DNA from: an uncultured Pseudomonadota bacterium
GTDB lineage: Bacteria > Pseudomonadota > Gammaproteobacteria > Burkholderiales > Methylophilaceae
Reading direction: 5' to 3'
DNA length: 40,398 nt
Assembly: GCA_903882525.1 (NCBI GenBank)
Contig: CAIRXI010000169.1
Coordinates: 1-40,398, forward strand
Part shown: positions 21,789 through 31,055 of the stretch, one piece after another
How positions within the stretch are numbered: position 1 is the stretch's first letter
Layout of the letters: each line of letters opens with the position of its first letter
The notes under the pieces: model-generated
Told to the model about the DNA's origin: nothing
Seen by the model: only the letters and a program-made list of their open reading frames with translations
The model's database searches: none
Made by a program: the position numbers and the translations under genes

Positions 21789-22592
21789 TTGATGCTTGAT
21801 ATGGCTTTTAAACACATAGTTTCACGCGACAACCCAGTTTTTAAACAGCTTAAACGTTTGGCTGATAATGCACGTGAACGTCGTGCTGAAGGTAAAACCT
21901 TGTTGGATGGTGTGCACTTAATTGAGGCCTATATTGATGCCTTTGGTGAGCCAGATCTAGTGATTATTCCAGAAGGGCAGAGCAGTGTAGAGGCTACTGG
22001 TTTAATCCAAGCTTTAGTTGATGTGCCCACGATCATGTTGCCTACGTTAATGTTTTCCGAACTAACCCCCGTGGTAAGTGCGACCGGCATTTTAGCTTTA
22101 GCTAAAATTCCACAATTACCTATTGTGGAAGCACCCCAATTTGCATTAATGCTTGAAGGTATTCAAGACCCAGGTAATTTGGGCAGCATGTTGCGAACCG
22201 CCGCTGCCGCTGGAGTGGAAATCGTCTATATGAGTACTAGTTGTACTGATGCATGGTCGCCCAAAGCTTTGCGTGGCGGGCAGGGCGCACAGTTTTTGCT
22301 ACCGATGGTGGAGCGTGCAGATTTAATGGTTGAATTGCAGCAATTTAGTGGCAATAGCTATGCTACGACGATGCATGGCGAATCGATTTTTGATCAGGAT
22401 TTGACTCAGCCTACGGCATTTGTGATTGGTAATGAGGGCAGCGGTCTGCGTCAGCCAACCATTTCTGCATGCAGTAAGAGTATTACCATCCCGATGGCAA
22501 AAACGAAATTAGGTACTGTTGAGTCACTTAATGCAGGTGCGGCGACTGCAGTATGTTTATTTGAACGGATGCGCCAAAGCGCGACGCATTAA
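21789..22592 (+). CDS. TrmH/SpoU family RNA methyltransferase
   Basis: EGIQDPGNLGSMLRTAAAAG, FVIGNEGSGLRQP, IPMAKTKLGTVESLNAGAATAVCLFE motifs. Confidence 0.93.
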   Translation: MMLDMAFKHIVSRDNPVFKQLKRLADNARERRAEGKTLLDGVHLIEAYIDAFGEPDLVIIPEGQSSVEATGLIQALVDVPTIMLPTLMFSELTPVVSATGILALAKIPQLPIVEAPQFALMLEGIQDPGNLGSMLRTAAAAGVEIVYMSTSCTDAWSPKALRGGQGAQFLLPMVERADLMVELQQFSGNSYATTMHGESIFDQDLTQPTAFVIGNEGSGLRQPTISACSKSITIPMAKTKLGTVESLNAGAATAVCLFERMRQSATH

Positions 22593-22613
22593 TTGGCCGT
22601 TAGCTTTTGGTCA

Positions 22614-23525
22614 CTAATGTATTTTAGCGCTTGGGGTTACTACCGCCGCTTCACTGACCAATAACTGCGCTGCATCTACCTTATCAAACGTGTAAAGCGC
22701 GTTGCAAAAATCACAATTTACTTCAATGTTGCCACGTTCTTCAATAATGCTCAGTATTTCTTCATCGCCTAACATACGTAGCATATTAGATACGCTATCA
22801 CGGCTACAGCTACAGAAAAATTCTGTGGCAGTCGGTTCAAATAGGCGTACATCTTCTTGATGAAATAGCCTAGTGAGTAAAGTTTCCGTCGGCAAATGCA
22901 GTAACTCATCATCGGTGACGGTGCTAGCTAGATGGCCAACCCTTGCCCAAGTATCTTCATCTCGATCTAAGGTAAGTTGATTCATGGTTTCTGGTAGCTT
23001 TTGAATCAGCATGCCTGCTGCAGAATCGCCATCGCAGCTTAAGAAAATACGCGTATCTATTTGTTCTGAGCGCAACATGTAGTTTTCTAGTGCGGTACTA
23101 ATGCTGCTGCCTTCAAGCGGCACGATGCCCTGATAGGCCTGTCCACCTTCTTTAGGGTCAAGCGTAATCATAAACTGCGCGTGCTCAACCAATTCAAATA
23201 GATCTTGCTCATCACTGATATCTTCGCTCCACTTAGCGGTCGCACGCATTTTAAGCGCCTCACCGGTAATCGTTGTACATTCCACTACAAGTAGCTTTAA
23301 TGTACCTGTGCTTTGAATTTGCATCACCAGGGCGCCATTCATTTTTAATGTTGCGGCGAGCAGGGCGCTAGCTGCCATCAATTCACCTAAAGCTTTACGT
23401 AGGCCCTTGGGTAGCTGTTGTTGATTAAGCGCTAGATTAAGGGTTTGTGTCAGATTAACGAGGTTACCGCGCACAGCGCTGTTTTCAAATACAAAACGCT
23501 GCAATGTGTCTAAATTATTTTTCAT
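22614..23525 (-). CDS. hslO: Redox-regulated chaperone Hsp33
   Basis: C-terminal CSCSRDSV and CDFCNALYTF cysteine motifs; RMLGDEEILSIIEERGNIEVNC. Confidence 0.95.
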   Translation of the reverse strand: MKNNLDTLQRFVFENSAVRGNLVNLTQTLNLALNQQQLPKGLRKALGELMAASALLAATLKMNGALVMQIQSTGTLKLLVVECTTITGEALKMRATAKWSEDISDEQDLFELVEHAQFMITLDPKEGGQAYQGIVPLEGSSISTALENYMLRSEQIDTRIFLSCDGDSAAGMLIQKLPETMNQLTLDRDEDTWARVGHLASTVTDDELLHLPTETLLTRLFHQEDVRLFEPTATEFFCSCSRDSVSNMLRMLGDEEILSIIEERGNIEVNCDFCNALYTFDKVDAAQLLVSEAAVVTPSAKIH

Positions 23526-23582
23526 TATGCCATTTTAACATTTAGATTAGATTTCTAAAAAAATCTTATTGTAATTCTAAAT

Positions 23583-23601
23583 AAGAACGATTATCATTAC
23601 G
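23583..23601 (+). promoter_or_regulatory. Candidate Fur box upstream of the cupredoxin-FTR1 operon
   Basis: aagaacgattatcattacg matches 13 of 19 positions of GATAATGATAATCATTATC, including the uninterrupted core ATCATTA. Confidence 0.6.
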
Positions 23602-23626
23602 TATAAATAAAACACAGAGTTTAACA

Positions 23627-23944
23627 ATGAAAAAATTACTACTTCTTACGCTGTTGCTTCCTTTAAATGTTTTGGCAGTTGAGTCCGACTATGTTTTGGT
23701 AATCAAAGACCACCAATTTCAGCCAGCCGAATTAAATGTTCCTGCGGGCAAGAAAATCAAGATAGTGATTGAGAATCGCGATACAAGCCCAGAAGAGTTT
23801 GAAAGCCATAGCCTTAATCGCGAAAAATTAATTGCCGCCAATGGAAGTGTCAGTATTTATATTGGCCCACTCACAGTTGGACGCTACCCATTCTATGGTG
23901 AATTTAACGAGGCGACTGCTCAAGGCGTCATCGTCGCTAAATAA
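23627..23944 (+). CDS. Periplasmic cupredoxin-domain protein associated with FTR1 iron permease
   Basis: Signal peptide MKKLLLLTLLLPLNVLA; IKDHQFQPAELNVPAGKKIKIVIENRDTSPEEFESHSLNREK ... PFYGEF, cupredoxin-like fold pattern. Confidence 0.85.
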   Translation: MKKLLLLTLLLPLNVLAVESDYVLVIKDHQFQPAELNVPAGKKIKIVIENRDTSPEEFESHSLNREKLIAANGSVSIYIGPLTVGRYPFYGEFNEATAQGVIVAK

Positions 23945-23968
23945 CAATTCATTCACTAAGGCTCAAAC

Positions 23969-24784
23969 ATGTTTTCAACTGCAATTATTGTTTTTCGTGA
24001 AGTGCTCGAAGCCGCAATTATTATTGGCATAGTAAGCGCTGCAACACGTGATGTACGTGGTCGAAAGTTATGGCTGACGGCAGGTGTTATTCTAGGGTTG
24101 CTAGGATCTGGTTTAGTTGCAGCTTCAACGGGTCTAATTGCTTCATTGGCCAGTGGAGTAGGGCAAGAGTTATTTAATGCAGGTGTACTAGGTATCGCAG
24201 TACTGATGCTAGCTTGGCATAACGTATGGATGGCCTCGCACGGGGCACAGCTGGCTATCAGTGCGCGTAATGTAGGCGCCAGCATACGTGAGGGGCGCAG
24301 TGAATGTTCAATCCTGCTAGTGGTGGTAGGTCTAGCCGTGTTGCGTGAAGGCTCTGAAACCGTTTTATTTCTTTATGGTATCAGTGCTTCAGCAGCTAGT
24401 GGCGCAAATGGCATGCTGTTTGGTGGATTGCTCGGCACATTGGCTGGTATCGCTGTAGGGTATACGCTTTATGCAGGCCTCTTGCGCATTCCTATGCGCT
24501 GGTTCTTTGCCGCTACTGGGGTATTAGTCATGTTGCTAGCGGCGGGTATGGCTTCAAGTGCAGCACACTTTTTAATTCAAGCCGATGTACTTCCAAGTCT
24601 AGCATCACCTCTTTGGGATACCTCCGCACAATTGTCAGAGCACAGCGTATTGGGCATGTTGTTACATAGCCTTATTGGCTACGATGCAAGTCCAGCGGGT
24701 ATGCAAGTTGTTTTTTATATCACTGTACTCGCTTTGATTAGCCTGGGTATGCAATGGGCGGCAAAACCGCAAAAATCAATTTAA
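23969..24784 (+). CDS. FTR1 family high-affinity iron permease
   Basis: Two REXXE motifs (REVLE and REGSE), about seven hydrophobic segments. Confidence 0.95.
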   Translation: MFSTAIIVFREVLEAAIIIGIVSAATRDVRGRKLWLTAGVILGLLGSGLVAASTGLIASLASGVGQELFNAGVLGIAVLMLAWHNVWMASHGAQLAISARNVGASIREGRSECSILLVVVGLAVLREGSETVLFLYGISASAASGANGMLFGGLLGTLAGIAVGYTLYAGLLRIPMRWFFAATGVLVMLLAAGMASSAAHFLIQADVLPSLASPLWDTSAQLSEHSVLGMLLHSLIGYDASPAGMQVVFYITVLALISLGMQWAAKPQKSI

Positions 24785-24803
24785 ATGACAGGAATTATTT
24801 AGC

Positions 24804-25541
24804 ATGAAATTAAAGCAGTTGATCTTTGTGTTTGGCAGTTTTTATGTGGGGAGTGTGCTTGCAGGACCTGCAGATTATGTTTATACCCCGATGGTTGAAC
24901 AGGGCGAAAAGGAAATAGACTTTAAGTCAGGCACTGCCAAGCAGCTTGATGGCACGCGTAGCACAGTGAATTCAATGGGTTTTGGTTATGGTGCTTCTGA
25001 GTACTGGTTTACTGAGGTGTATCTTAAACGAGAAAAATCCGGAAGTGATGGTTTGTCCATTGTTGAGTGGGAGAACAAATTTCAGGTCACGGAAACGGGT
25101 AAGTACCCTGTTGATATTGGCCTAATTACTGAAATAGAAGTGCCTATGAATAACAATAAAGCACCATATGAGTTTAAATTCGGCCCTTTATTCCAAACTG
25201 AGTTTGGTCATGTACAGTTGAATGGTAACTTGCTATTCGAGCGCAAATTTGGCCGAAATGAAACAAACGAACCGCAAAACACCGAGTTTGGGTATCAATG
25301 GCAAGCCAAATACCGCTTTAAGCCGGAGTTTGAGTTAGGCATGCAGGGAATGGGTGAAACGGGTGCATGGAACGACTGGAGCAGCACCAGTAACCAAAAT
25401 CATCGATTTGGACCAGCCGTGTTCGGCAAAGTAAAACTCGCGCCAAAACAAGCGGTTAAATACAACGCTGCATTATTGTTTGGTAGCAGTCAGGCCGCTC
25501 CTAATCACACGCTTAGATTGCAGGTAGAGTACGAATTCTAG
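24804..25541 (+). CDS. Putative outer-membrane beta-barrel protein in iron operon
   Basis: Signal peptide MKLKQLIFVFGSFYVGSVLAG; alternating amphipathic strands; ends in VEYEF with C-terminal Phe typical of outer-membrane proteins; short gap after FTR1 gene. Confidence 0.7.
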   Translation: MKLKQLIFVFGSFYVGSVLAGPADYVYTPMVEQGEKEIDFKSGTAKQLDGTRSTVNSMGFGYGASEYWFTEVYLKREKSGSDGLSIVEWENKFQVTETGKYPVDIGLITEIEVPMNNNKAPYEFKFGPLFQTEFGHVQLNGNLLFERKFGRNETNEPQNTEFGYQWQAKYRFKPEFELGMQGMGETGAWNDWSSTSNQNHRFGPAVFGKVKLAPKQAVKYNAALLFGSSQAAPNHTLRLQVEYEF

Positions 25542-25577
25542 CCTTGTTAATTCCGGCAGTAGGCATTAGAAATATTG

Positions 25578-25874
25578 TCAATAAGGCGGAATATGCCATG
25601 ATCCAAGCTGATTACCCAGAAGCATTAAATGGCAATGCAGGCGATCAGCGCCGTTGGCGCTCACATCAAATTCATAGGTACGTAAAAATTGTACATGCCC
25701 ACGCCGATTACGTCCCAACCACAATCTAGTGCAAGCCACGGTTTCATCAAGCAATTGTAAGTTAAAACGTGCAGCAAGCTCAGCGCCTAATAATATGGCG
25801 CGCTCACGTTTGGCCATGCTGTCTAGCCAAAACCAAGCTAATGCAATCAATATGGCGATTAGTGCAAGTTCCAT
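25578..25874 (-). CDS. DUF3301 family protein
   Basis: 98 aa; N-terminal TM helix, WFWLDSMAKRERAILLGAELAARFNLQLLDETVAC ... RTYEFDVSANGADR. Confidence 0.85.
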   Translation of the reverse strand: MELALIAILIALAWFWLDSMAKRERAILLGAELAARFNLQLLDETVACTRLWLGRNRRGHVQFLRTYEFDVSANGADRLHCHLMLLGNQLGSWHIPPY

Positions 25875-26041
25875 TGCTTTCCTTGAGTTGGCGTAAATGC
25901 TAAAACGCGACTATGTCATTGTAAGCGAAAACCAATTAAAGCTATCCGTTTGTCACTAGGCACTAATTAGGTAGGATCAAACGAGCACGCTATGATTATA
26001 CGAGGGTATTAAGCCCTTTTTTAGTGCAGTGCACTTTAAAT

Positions 26042-26058
26042 AGCACTAATGTGGTGCG
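26042..26058 (+). promoter_or_regulatory. Candidate NtrC-binding site upstream of amtB
   Basis: AGCACTAATGTGGTGCG: GCAC-N7-GTGC, same spacing as NtrC sites. Confidence 0.65.
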
Positions 26059-26110
26059 ATTGATTGGTATGGTTTTAACTGAAGCCTATATAAAACAGTA
26101 AGTTAATAGT

Positions 26111-26126
26111 TGGCGCGTTAATTGCT
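26111..26126 (+). promoter_or_regulatory. Candidate sigma-54 (RpoN) promoter for amtB
   Basis: TGGCGCGTTAATTGCT: GG-N10-GC with TGGC and TTGC elements. Confidence 0.72.
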
Positions 26127-26163
26127 TATGACTACGCGTTAAAAATTTTAAAGTGATACTAAA

Positions 26164-27354
26164 ATGGAATCTACAACCTCAGCCAATGATGTGCTATTTG
26201 TATTATTGGGCGCCATCATGGTACTGGCTATGCACGCCGGTTTTGCATTTTTGGAGTTGGGTACAGTACGCAAAAAGAACCAAGTAAATGCTTTAGTAAA
26301 AATCATGGTGGATTTTTCAGTTTCTACCATTGCGTATTTTTTTATTGGTTATAGCATCGCTTATGGCGTTAATTTCTTTAGTGGTGCCGATGTATTGGCC
26401 GCTAAAAATGGGTTTGGCTTAGTGAAGTTCTTTTTCTTACTGACCTTTGCTGCGGCTATTCCTGCCATTATCTCTGGCGGTATTGCCGAGCGCGCTAAAT
26501 TTAATCCGCAGTTGATTGCAACTTTTATGTTAGTAGGTTTTGTTTATCCGTTCTTTGAAGGCATTGCTTGGAATGATCATTTGGGTTTCCAAGACTGGTT
26601 AGTTAGTTTATATGGTTTTAAATTTCATGATTTTGCTGGCTCTGTCGTGGTGCATGCAATGGGTGGATGGATCGCATTGTCAGCAGTTCTATTATTAGGA
26701 GCCCGCAGTGGTCGATACAGCAAGGATGGCCGTATTCAGGCGCATCCACCTTCAAGCATTCCATTTTTAGCGTTGGGTGCATGGATACTGACTGTTGGTT
26801 GGTTTGGTTTTAATGTGATGTCTGCGCAATCCGCACAAGGTATTTCAGGCTTAGTGGCAGTGAACTCGCTTATGGCCTTGGTGGGGGGTACTTTAGCGGC
26901 ATTACTGGTCGGTAAAAATGACCCGGGTTTTGTGCATAATGGCCCGTTAGCTGGTTTAGTCGCTGTCTGCGCCGGCTCTGATGTGATGCACCCATTAGGC
27001 GCTTTGGCCACAGGGGTCATTGCAGGTGGTTTATTTGTTTGGGCTTTTACTGCAACGCAAAATCGCTTAAAAATTGATGATGTGTTAGGTGTTTGGCCAT
27101 TGCATGGTTTGTGTGGTGCTTGGGGTGGTGTTGCGGCAGGCATTTTTGGAAGCAAAATGTTTGGCGGTTTGGGCGGTGTTAGCTTGATATCGCAACTGAT
27201 TGGAACAGCCTTAGGTGTAACGGTTGCGCTAGTAGGTGGCGCTATAGTTTACGGGGTGTTGAAGATAGTGGTTGGTATCCGTATGGGGCAAGAAGAAGAG
27301 TTTGATGGTGCCGATTTAAGTATCCATAAAATTGCCGCTGGTACCGACGACTAA
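26164..27354 (+). CDS. amtB: Ammonium transporter (Amt family)
   Basis: 396 aa; HAGFAFLELGTVRKKN, FHDFAGSVVVHAMGGWIAL and GVWPLHGLCGAWGGVAAGIFG (twin-His positions conserved). Confidence 0.95.
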   Translation: MESTTSANDVLFVLLGAIMVLAMHAGFAFLELGTVRKKNQVNALVKIMVDFSVSTIAYFFIGYSIAYGVNFFSGADVLAAKNGFGLVKFFFLLTFAAAIPAIISGGIAERAKFNPQLIATFMLVGFVYPFFEGIAWNDHLGFQDWLVSLYGFKFHDFAGSVVVHAMGGWIALSAVLLLGARSGRYSKDGRIQAHPPSSIPFLALGAWILTVGWFGFNVMSAQSAQGISGLVAVNSLMALVGGTLAALLVGKNDPGFVHNGPLAGLVAVCAGSDVMHPLGALATGVIAGGLFVWAFTATQNRLKIDDVLGVWPLHGLCGAWGGVAAGIFGSKMFGGLGGVSLISQLIGTALGVTVALVGGAIVYGVLKIVVGIRMGQEEEFDGADLSIHKIAAGTDD

Positions 27355-27459
27355 GCTGATTGCTTAAGCTGTAAGCAGAATTAGCCTCTAAACTTAATGG
27401 GCTAGCGATCAGGCTATGCTAAAATTTGGACATGACTTCAATCACATTCCTTTTTTAGC

Positions 27460-28146
27460 ATGGCACGTTTTCATGTCATTATTCCCGCGGCGGGTAGCGG
27501 TAGTCGCATGGCGATGGACGCGCCAAAGCAGTACTTGAAATTAAAAGGCAAGCCTTTAATTCATCATGTCATTCAAGTTTTCGCGCAGAGCACTAAAGTG
27601 GATACGATTCATGTGGTGCTTAATCCGGACGATACGGTTTGGAGTGCCGCGGATAATCAACTAAGTCAAAAAATGCAGATACATTACTGTGGCGGTGCAA
27701 CTCGTGCCGCTAGTGTGCTAAATACCCTACATGCAATTGAAACGCAAATCGCAGCAGATGATTGGATTTTGGTGCATGATGCAGCGCGTCCGGGATTAAG
27801 TAATGCTTTGCTTAATAAGCTGATTAATGCCTTGCAAGATGATGCTGTGGGTGGCTTATTGGCATTGCCGCTTGCGGATACTTTAAAGCGTGCCGATGAA
27901 GATCAACGGGTTGCGATGACACTGCCACGTGATGACTTATGGCAAGCACAAACACCACAGATGTTTGGGTTTTCTATCTTAAAACGCGCATTAACTGAAT
28001 TTAAGGGTATCCCCACCGATGAAGCTGAGGCTATTGAAGCCTTGGGTTTAAAGCCAAAACTGATTAGCGGTGAACTGCGCAATATGAAAGTGACTTATCC
28101 CCAAGATTTACTGGTACTTTCCGCCTTATTAGACATTACATCTTAG
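27460..28146 (+). CDS. ispD: 2-C-methyl-D-erythritol 4-phosphate cytidylyltransferase
   Basis: IPAAGSGSRMAMDAPKQYLKLKGKPLIHHV; VHDAARPG; TDEAEAIE. Confidence 0.97.
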   Translation: MARFHVIIPAAGSGSRMAMDAPKQYLKLKGKPLIHHVIQVFAQSTKVDTIHVVLNPDDTVWSAADNQLSQKMQIHYCGGATRAASVLNTLHAIETQIAADDWILVHDAARPGLSNALLNKLINALQDDAVGGLLALPLADTLKRADEDQRVAMTLPRDDLWQAQTPQMFGFSILKRALTEFKGIPTDEAEAIEALGLKPKLISGELRNMKVTYPQDLLVLSALLDITS

Positions 28147-28182
28147 TTAACTTTAAATTGAAAAATACGGTTGAATAACGCT

Positions 28183-28665
28183 ATGGCAAATTTAAGAATC
28201 GGTCACGGTTACGATGTACATCAACTTGTGACGGGCCGGCCATGCATCATCGGTGGGGTGACAGTCCCTTTTGATAAAGGCTTGCTCGGCCATTCTGATG
28301 CTGATGTACTGTTGCATGCCATTTGCGATGCCCTACTTGGCGCCGCCAGCCTCGGCGATATTGGACAACACTTTCCCGCCAGCGATATGCGTTATCAAGG
28401 AATTAATTCGCGTGAGTTGTTGCGCCATGTGGTGAAATTGCTCAATACAGAGGGTTACGAGGTGAGTAATATTGATAGCACCGTGATTTGTGAGCTACCC
28501 AAATTAACGCCTTATACAACCCAAATGCGTACTAATATTGCCGAAGACTGTCTAGTGAACATTGATGTCATTAATGTAAAAGCTACCACCACCGAAAAAC
28601 TAGGCTTTACTGGTAGGGGGGAGGGTATTGCGGCCGAGGCCGTGTGCTTGTTGCAAAAAATCTAG
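28183..28665 (+). CDS. ispF: 2-C-methyl-D-erythritol 2,4-cyclodiphosphate synthase
   Basis: [61 protein letters not shown]; start trimmed to 28183. Confidence 0.97.
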   Translation: MANLRIGHGYDVHQLVTGRPCIIGGVTVPFDKGLLGHSDADVLLHAICDALLGAASLGDIGQHFPASDMRYQGINSRELLRHVVKLLNTEGYEVSNIDSTVICELPKLTPYTTQMRTNIAEDCLVNIDVINVKATTTEKLGFTGRGEGIAAEAVCLLQKI

Positions 28666-28713
28666 TTTAGCCGTTCGGCTGAACTGACTCTAATAACTGA
28701 TTAACTTCTGAAG

Positions 28714-30546
28714 TTGCGCCCTATGCTTGCTTGGTTTGAAAAACGATTAAATCCTTTTCCAGAACATGAACTCCCGCTACCACCAAAGTCGTTGTGGCCG
28801 TTTGTCTGGTCGTGCACCTTAGGTTTGCGTTGGTTTATTCTAGTAATGACGCTTGTTACTGCGATGCTTGGTGGCTTTGAGGCTTTATTATTTGCCGTAA
28901 TGGGCAAGGTGGTCGATTGGTTAAACAAAACTTCACCCGAGTTGTTGTGGGTAAGTGAAAAAAAGCATTTATTGTTATTGGCAGGCTTGCTGTTGCTTAG
29001 CCCCATATTGACTGCGATACAAACACTAATCAAACACCAAATCTTAGCCGGCAATTTTCCTATGCGTTTACGCTGGAATTTCCATCGCTTAATGTTAAGC
29101 CAAAGTATGAGTTTTTATCAGGATGAGTTTGCTGGCAGGGTAGCGGCAAAGGTAATGCAAACCGCGTTGGCAGTGCGCGATTTATGGTTTATTGTGGCTG
29201 ATATTTTGGTGTTCGTGACCATTTATTTCGTGACCATGGTAGCCGTGGTGGGGCATTTTAATAGCACAGTGATGCTTCCGTTCTTGGTGTGGGTGGTAAG
29301 TTATATCGCGAGCTTAAGTTACTTTGTGCCACGCTTGGCCAAAGTGTCCCAACATCAGGCCGACGCACGTTCACTCATGACTGGACGCATTACTGACGCT
29401 TATACTAATATCAGCACAGTTAAGCTATTCTCGCATGCGGGTCGTGAAGCGGGTTATGCCAAGTCGGCGATGCAGGAATTTTTAATGACCGTGCATGCGC
29501 AAATGCGCTACGTGTCAGGCGTGGAATTGGTGAATCATGTTCTGAATATGTTGTTGGTGATTAGCACCTCGGGCGTGGCATTATATTTATGGACTAAAGG
29601 GCAAGTAACCGTCGGCGGCGTGGCCGCAGTGACGGCCATGGCACTGCGCTTAAATGGCATTTCGCACTGGGTGATGTGGGAACTGACATCCCTGTATGAG
29701 CATATAGGCACGGCGCAAGATGGTGTTAACACATTATCCATTGCCCATCAAATTACAGATACGACAGATGCGAAACCGCTTCAGGTGACGGCCGGTAAGG
29801 TAGAGTTTGACCAGGTTGATTTCTCTTATGGGTTACATAAAACGGTATTAAAGGGGTTGAATTTAAACATTAATGCGGGCGAAAAAGTTGGTTTGGTTGG
29901 TCGTTCAGGCGCCGGTAAATCAACTATCGTTAATTTGCTTTTACGTTTTTATGATGTTGAGCATGGTCGGGTACTTGTGGATGACCAAGATGTGAAGCTA
30001 GTCACGCAAAATAGTTTACGTAGCCAGATTGGCATGGTGACACAAGACACTTCGCTACTACATCGTTCGGTGCGCGACAATATCTTATACGGCCGCCCTC
30101 ATGCGACCGACACGGAGATGATTGATGCCGCCAAGCGTGCCGAGGCGCATGATTTTATTATGAACTTAGCAGATGCCAAAGGCCGCACCGGTTATGATGC
30201 CCATGTCGGTGAGCGTGGCGTAAAACTTTCTGGTGGTCAGCGTCAGCGTATTGCCATCGCAAGGGTGATGCTTAAGGATGCCCCGATATTACTGCTTGAT
30301 GAAGCCACTAGTGCGTTAGATTCTGAAGTGGAGCAAGTAATACAGGCTAGCCTATACAGTCTGATGCGGGGTAAAACCGTCGTAGCGATTGCACATCGCT
30401 TATCTACTATCGCCGCCATGGATAGATTAATTGTGCTCGATCAAGGTAATATCATTGAGCAGGGCAGTCACAAAGAGTTGCTCAAAGCTGGTGGTTTATA
30501 TGCCAATTTGTGGGCACGTCAAAGTGGCGGCTTTTTAGGCGAATAA
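28714..30546 (+). CDS. ABC transporter, fused permease and ATP-binding protein (exporter type)
   Basis: 610 aa; six-TM N-terminal region, Walker [10 protein letters not shown], signature LSGGQRQR, Walker [13 protein letters not shown]. Confidence 0.93.
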   Translation: MRPMLAWFEKRLNPFPEHELPLPPKSLWPFVWSCTLGLRWFILVMTLVTAMLGGFEALLFAVMGKVVDWLNKTSPELLWVSEKKHLLLLAGLLLLSPILTAIQTLIKHQILAGNFPMRLRWNFHRLMLSQSMSFYQDEFAGRVAAKVMQTALAVRDLWFIVADILVFVTIYFVTMVAVVGHFNSTVMLPFLVWVVSYIASLSYFVPRLAKVSQHQADARSLMTGRITDAYTNISTVKLFSHAGREAGYAKSAMQEFLMTVHAQMRYVSGVELVNHVLNMLLVISTSGVALYLWTKGQVTVGGVAAVTAMALRLNGISHWVMWELTSLYEHIGTAQDGVNTLSIAHQITDTTDAKPLQVTAGKVEFDQVDFSYGLHKTVLKGLNLNINAGEKVGLVGRSGAGKSTIVNLLLRFYDVEHGRVLVDDQDVKLVTQNSLRSQIGMVTQDTSLLHRSVRDNILYGRPHATDTEMIDAAKRAEAHDFIMNLADAKGRTGYDAHVGERGVKLSGGQRQRIAIARVMLKDAPILLLDEATSALDSEVEQVIQASLYSLMRGKTVVAIAHRLSTIAAMDRLIVLDQGNIIEQGSHKELLKAGGLYANLWARQSGGFLGE

Positions 30547-30569
30547 CTGCCTATATTTGGAGGATAGTA

Positions 30570-31052
30570 ATGACGACCACACAATCTGATCAGCGCCCGC
30601 CACTGCCGCCATTTAGCCGTGAATCTGCTACGCAAAAAGTACGTATGGCAGAAGATGGCTGGAATAGCCGTGATCCGCAACGGGTTTCCTTGGTGTATAC
30701 CGAGGATAGCCAATGGCGGAATCGTGCCGAGTTTCCGCGTGGTCGTGCACAGATTGTGGAATTTTTAACGCGTAAATGGGCGCGCGAACTAGATTACAGG
30801 CTGATTAAAGAACTCTGGGCCTTTGAGGGTAATCGTATTGCGGTGCGTTTTGCCTACGAGTGGCATGATGCAGATGGGCAGTGGTTTAGATCATACGGTA
30901 ATGAGAACTGGCAATTTGACGCAAATGGTTTGATGGAATTGCGGTATGCCAGCATTAATGATTTAGCCATTATCGAGGCTGAGCGAAAATTCCATTGGCC
31001 CTTAGGCCGCCGTCCAGATGATCACCTTAGTTTGAGTGCTTTGGGGCTTTGA
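30570..31052 (+). CDS. DUF1348 / NTF2-like family protein
   Basis: [81 protein letters not shown]; start trimmed to 30570. Confidence 0.87.
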   Translation: MTTTQSDQRPPLPPFSRESATQKVRMAEDGWNSRDPQRVSLVYTEDSQWRNRAEFPRGRAQIVEFLTRKWARELDYRLIKELWAFEGNRIAVRFAYEWHDADGQWFRSYGNENWQFDANGLMELRYASINDLAIIEAERKFHWPLGRRPDDHLSLSALGL

Positions 31053-31055
31053 AAC

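Noticed and set aside
25544-25729. 61 aa plus-strand ORF
   Set aside because: Overlaps antisense the DUF3301 gene, which has a convincing family pattern
26001-26024. GGG-tattaag-CCC followed by T6, terminator-like
   Set aside because: Stem of only about three GC pairs and no upstream plus-strand gene that needs it; too weak to call
26736-27155. 139 aa minus-strand ORF antisense to amtB
   Set aside because: Shadow of a conserved gene, Pro/Ala/Thr-rich with no recognisable fold
27361-27377. tgctta-agctg-taagca hairpin after amtB
   Set aside because: No T-tract, so not supported as a terminator; could be chance
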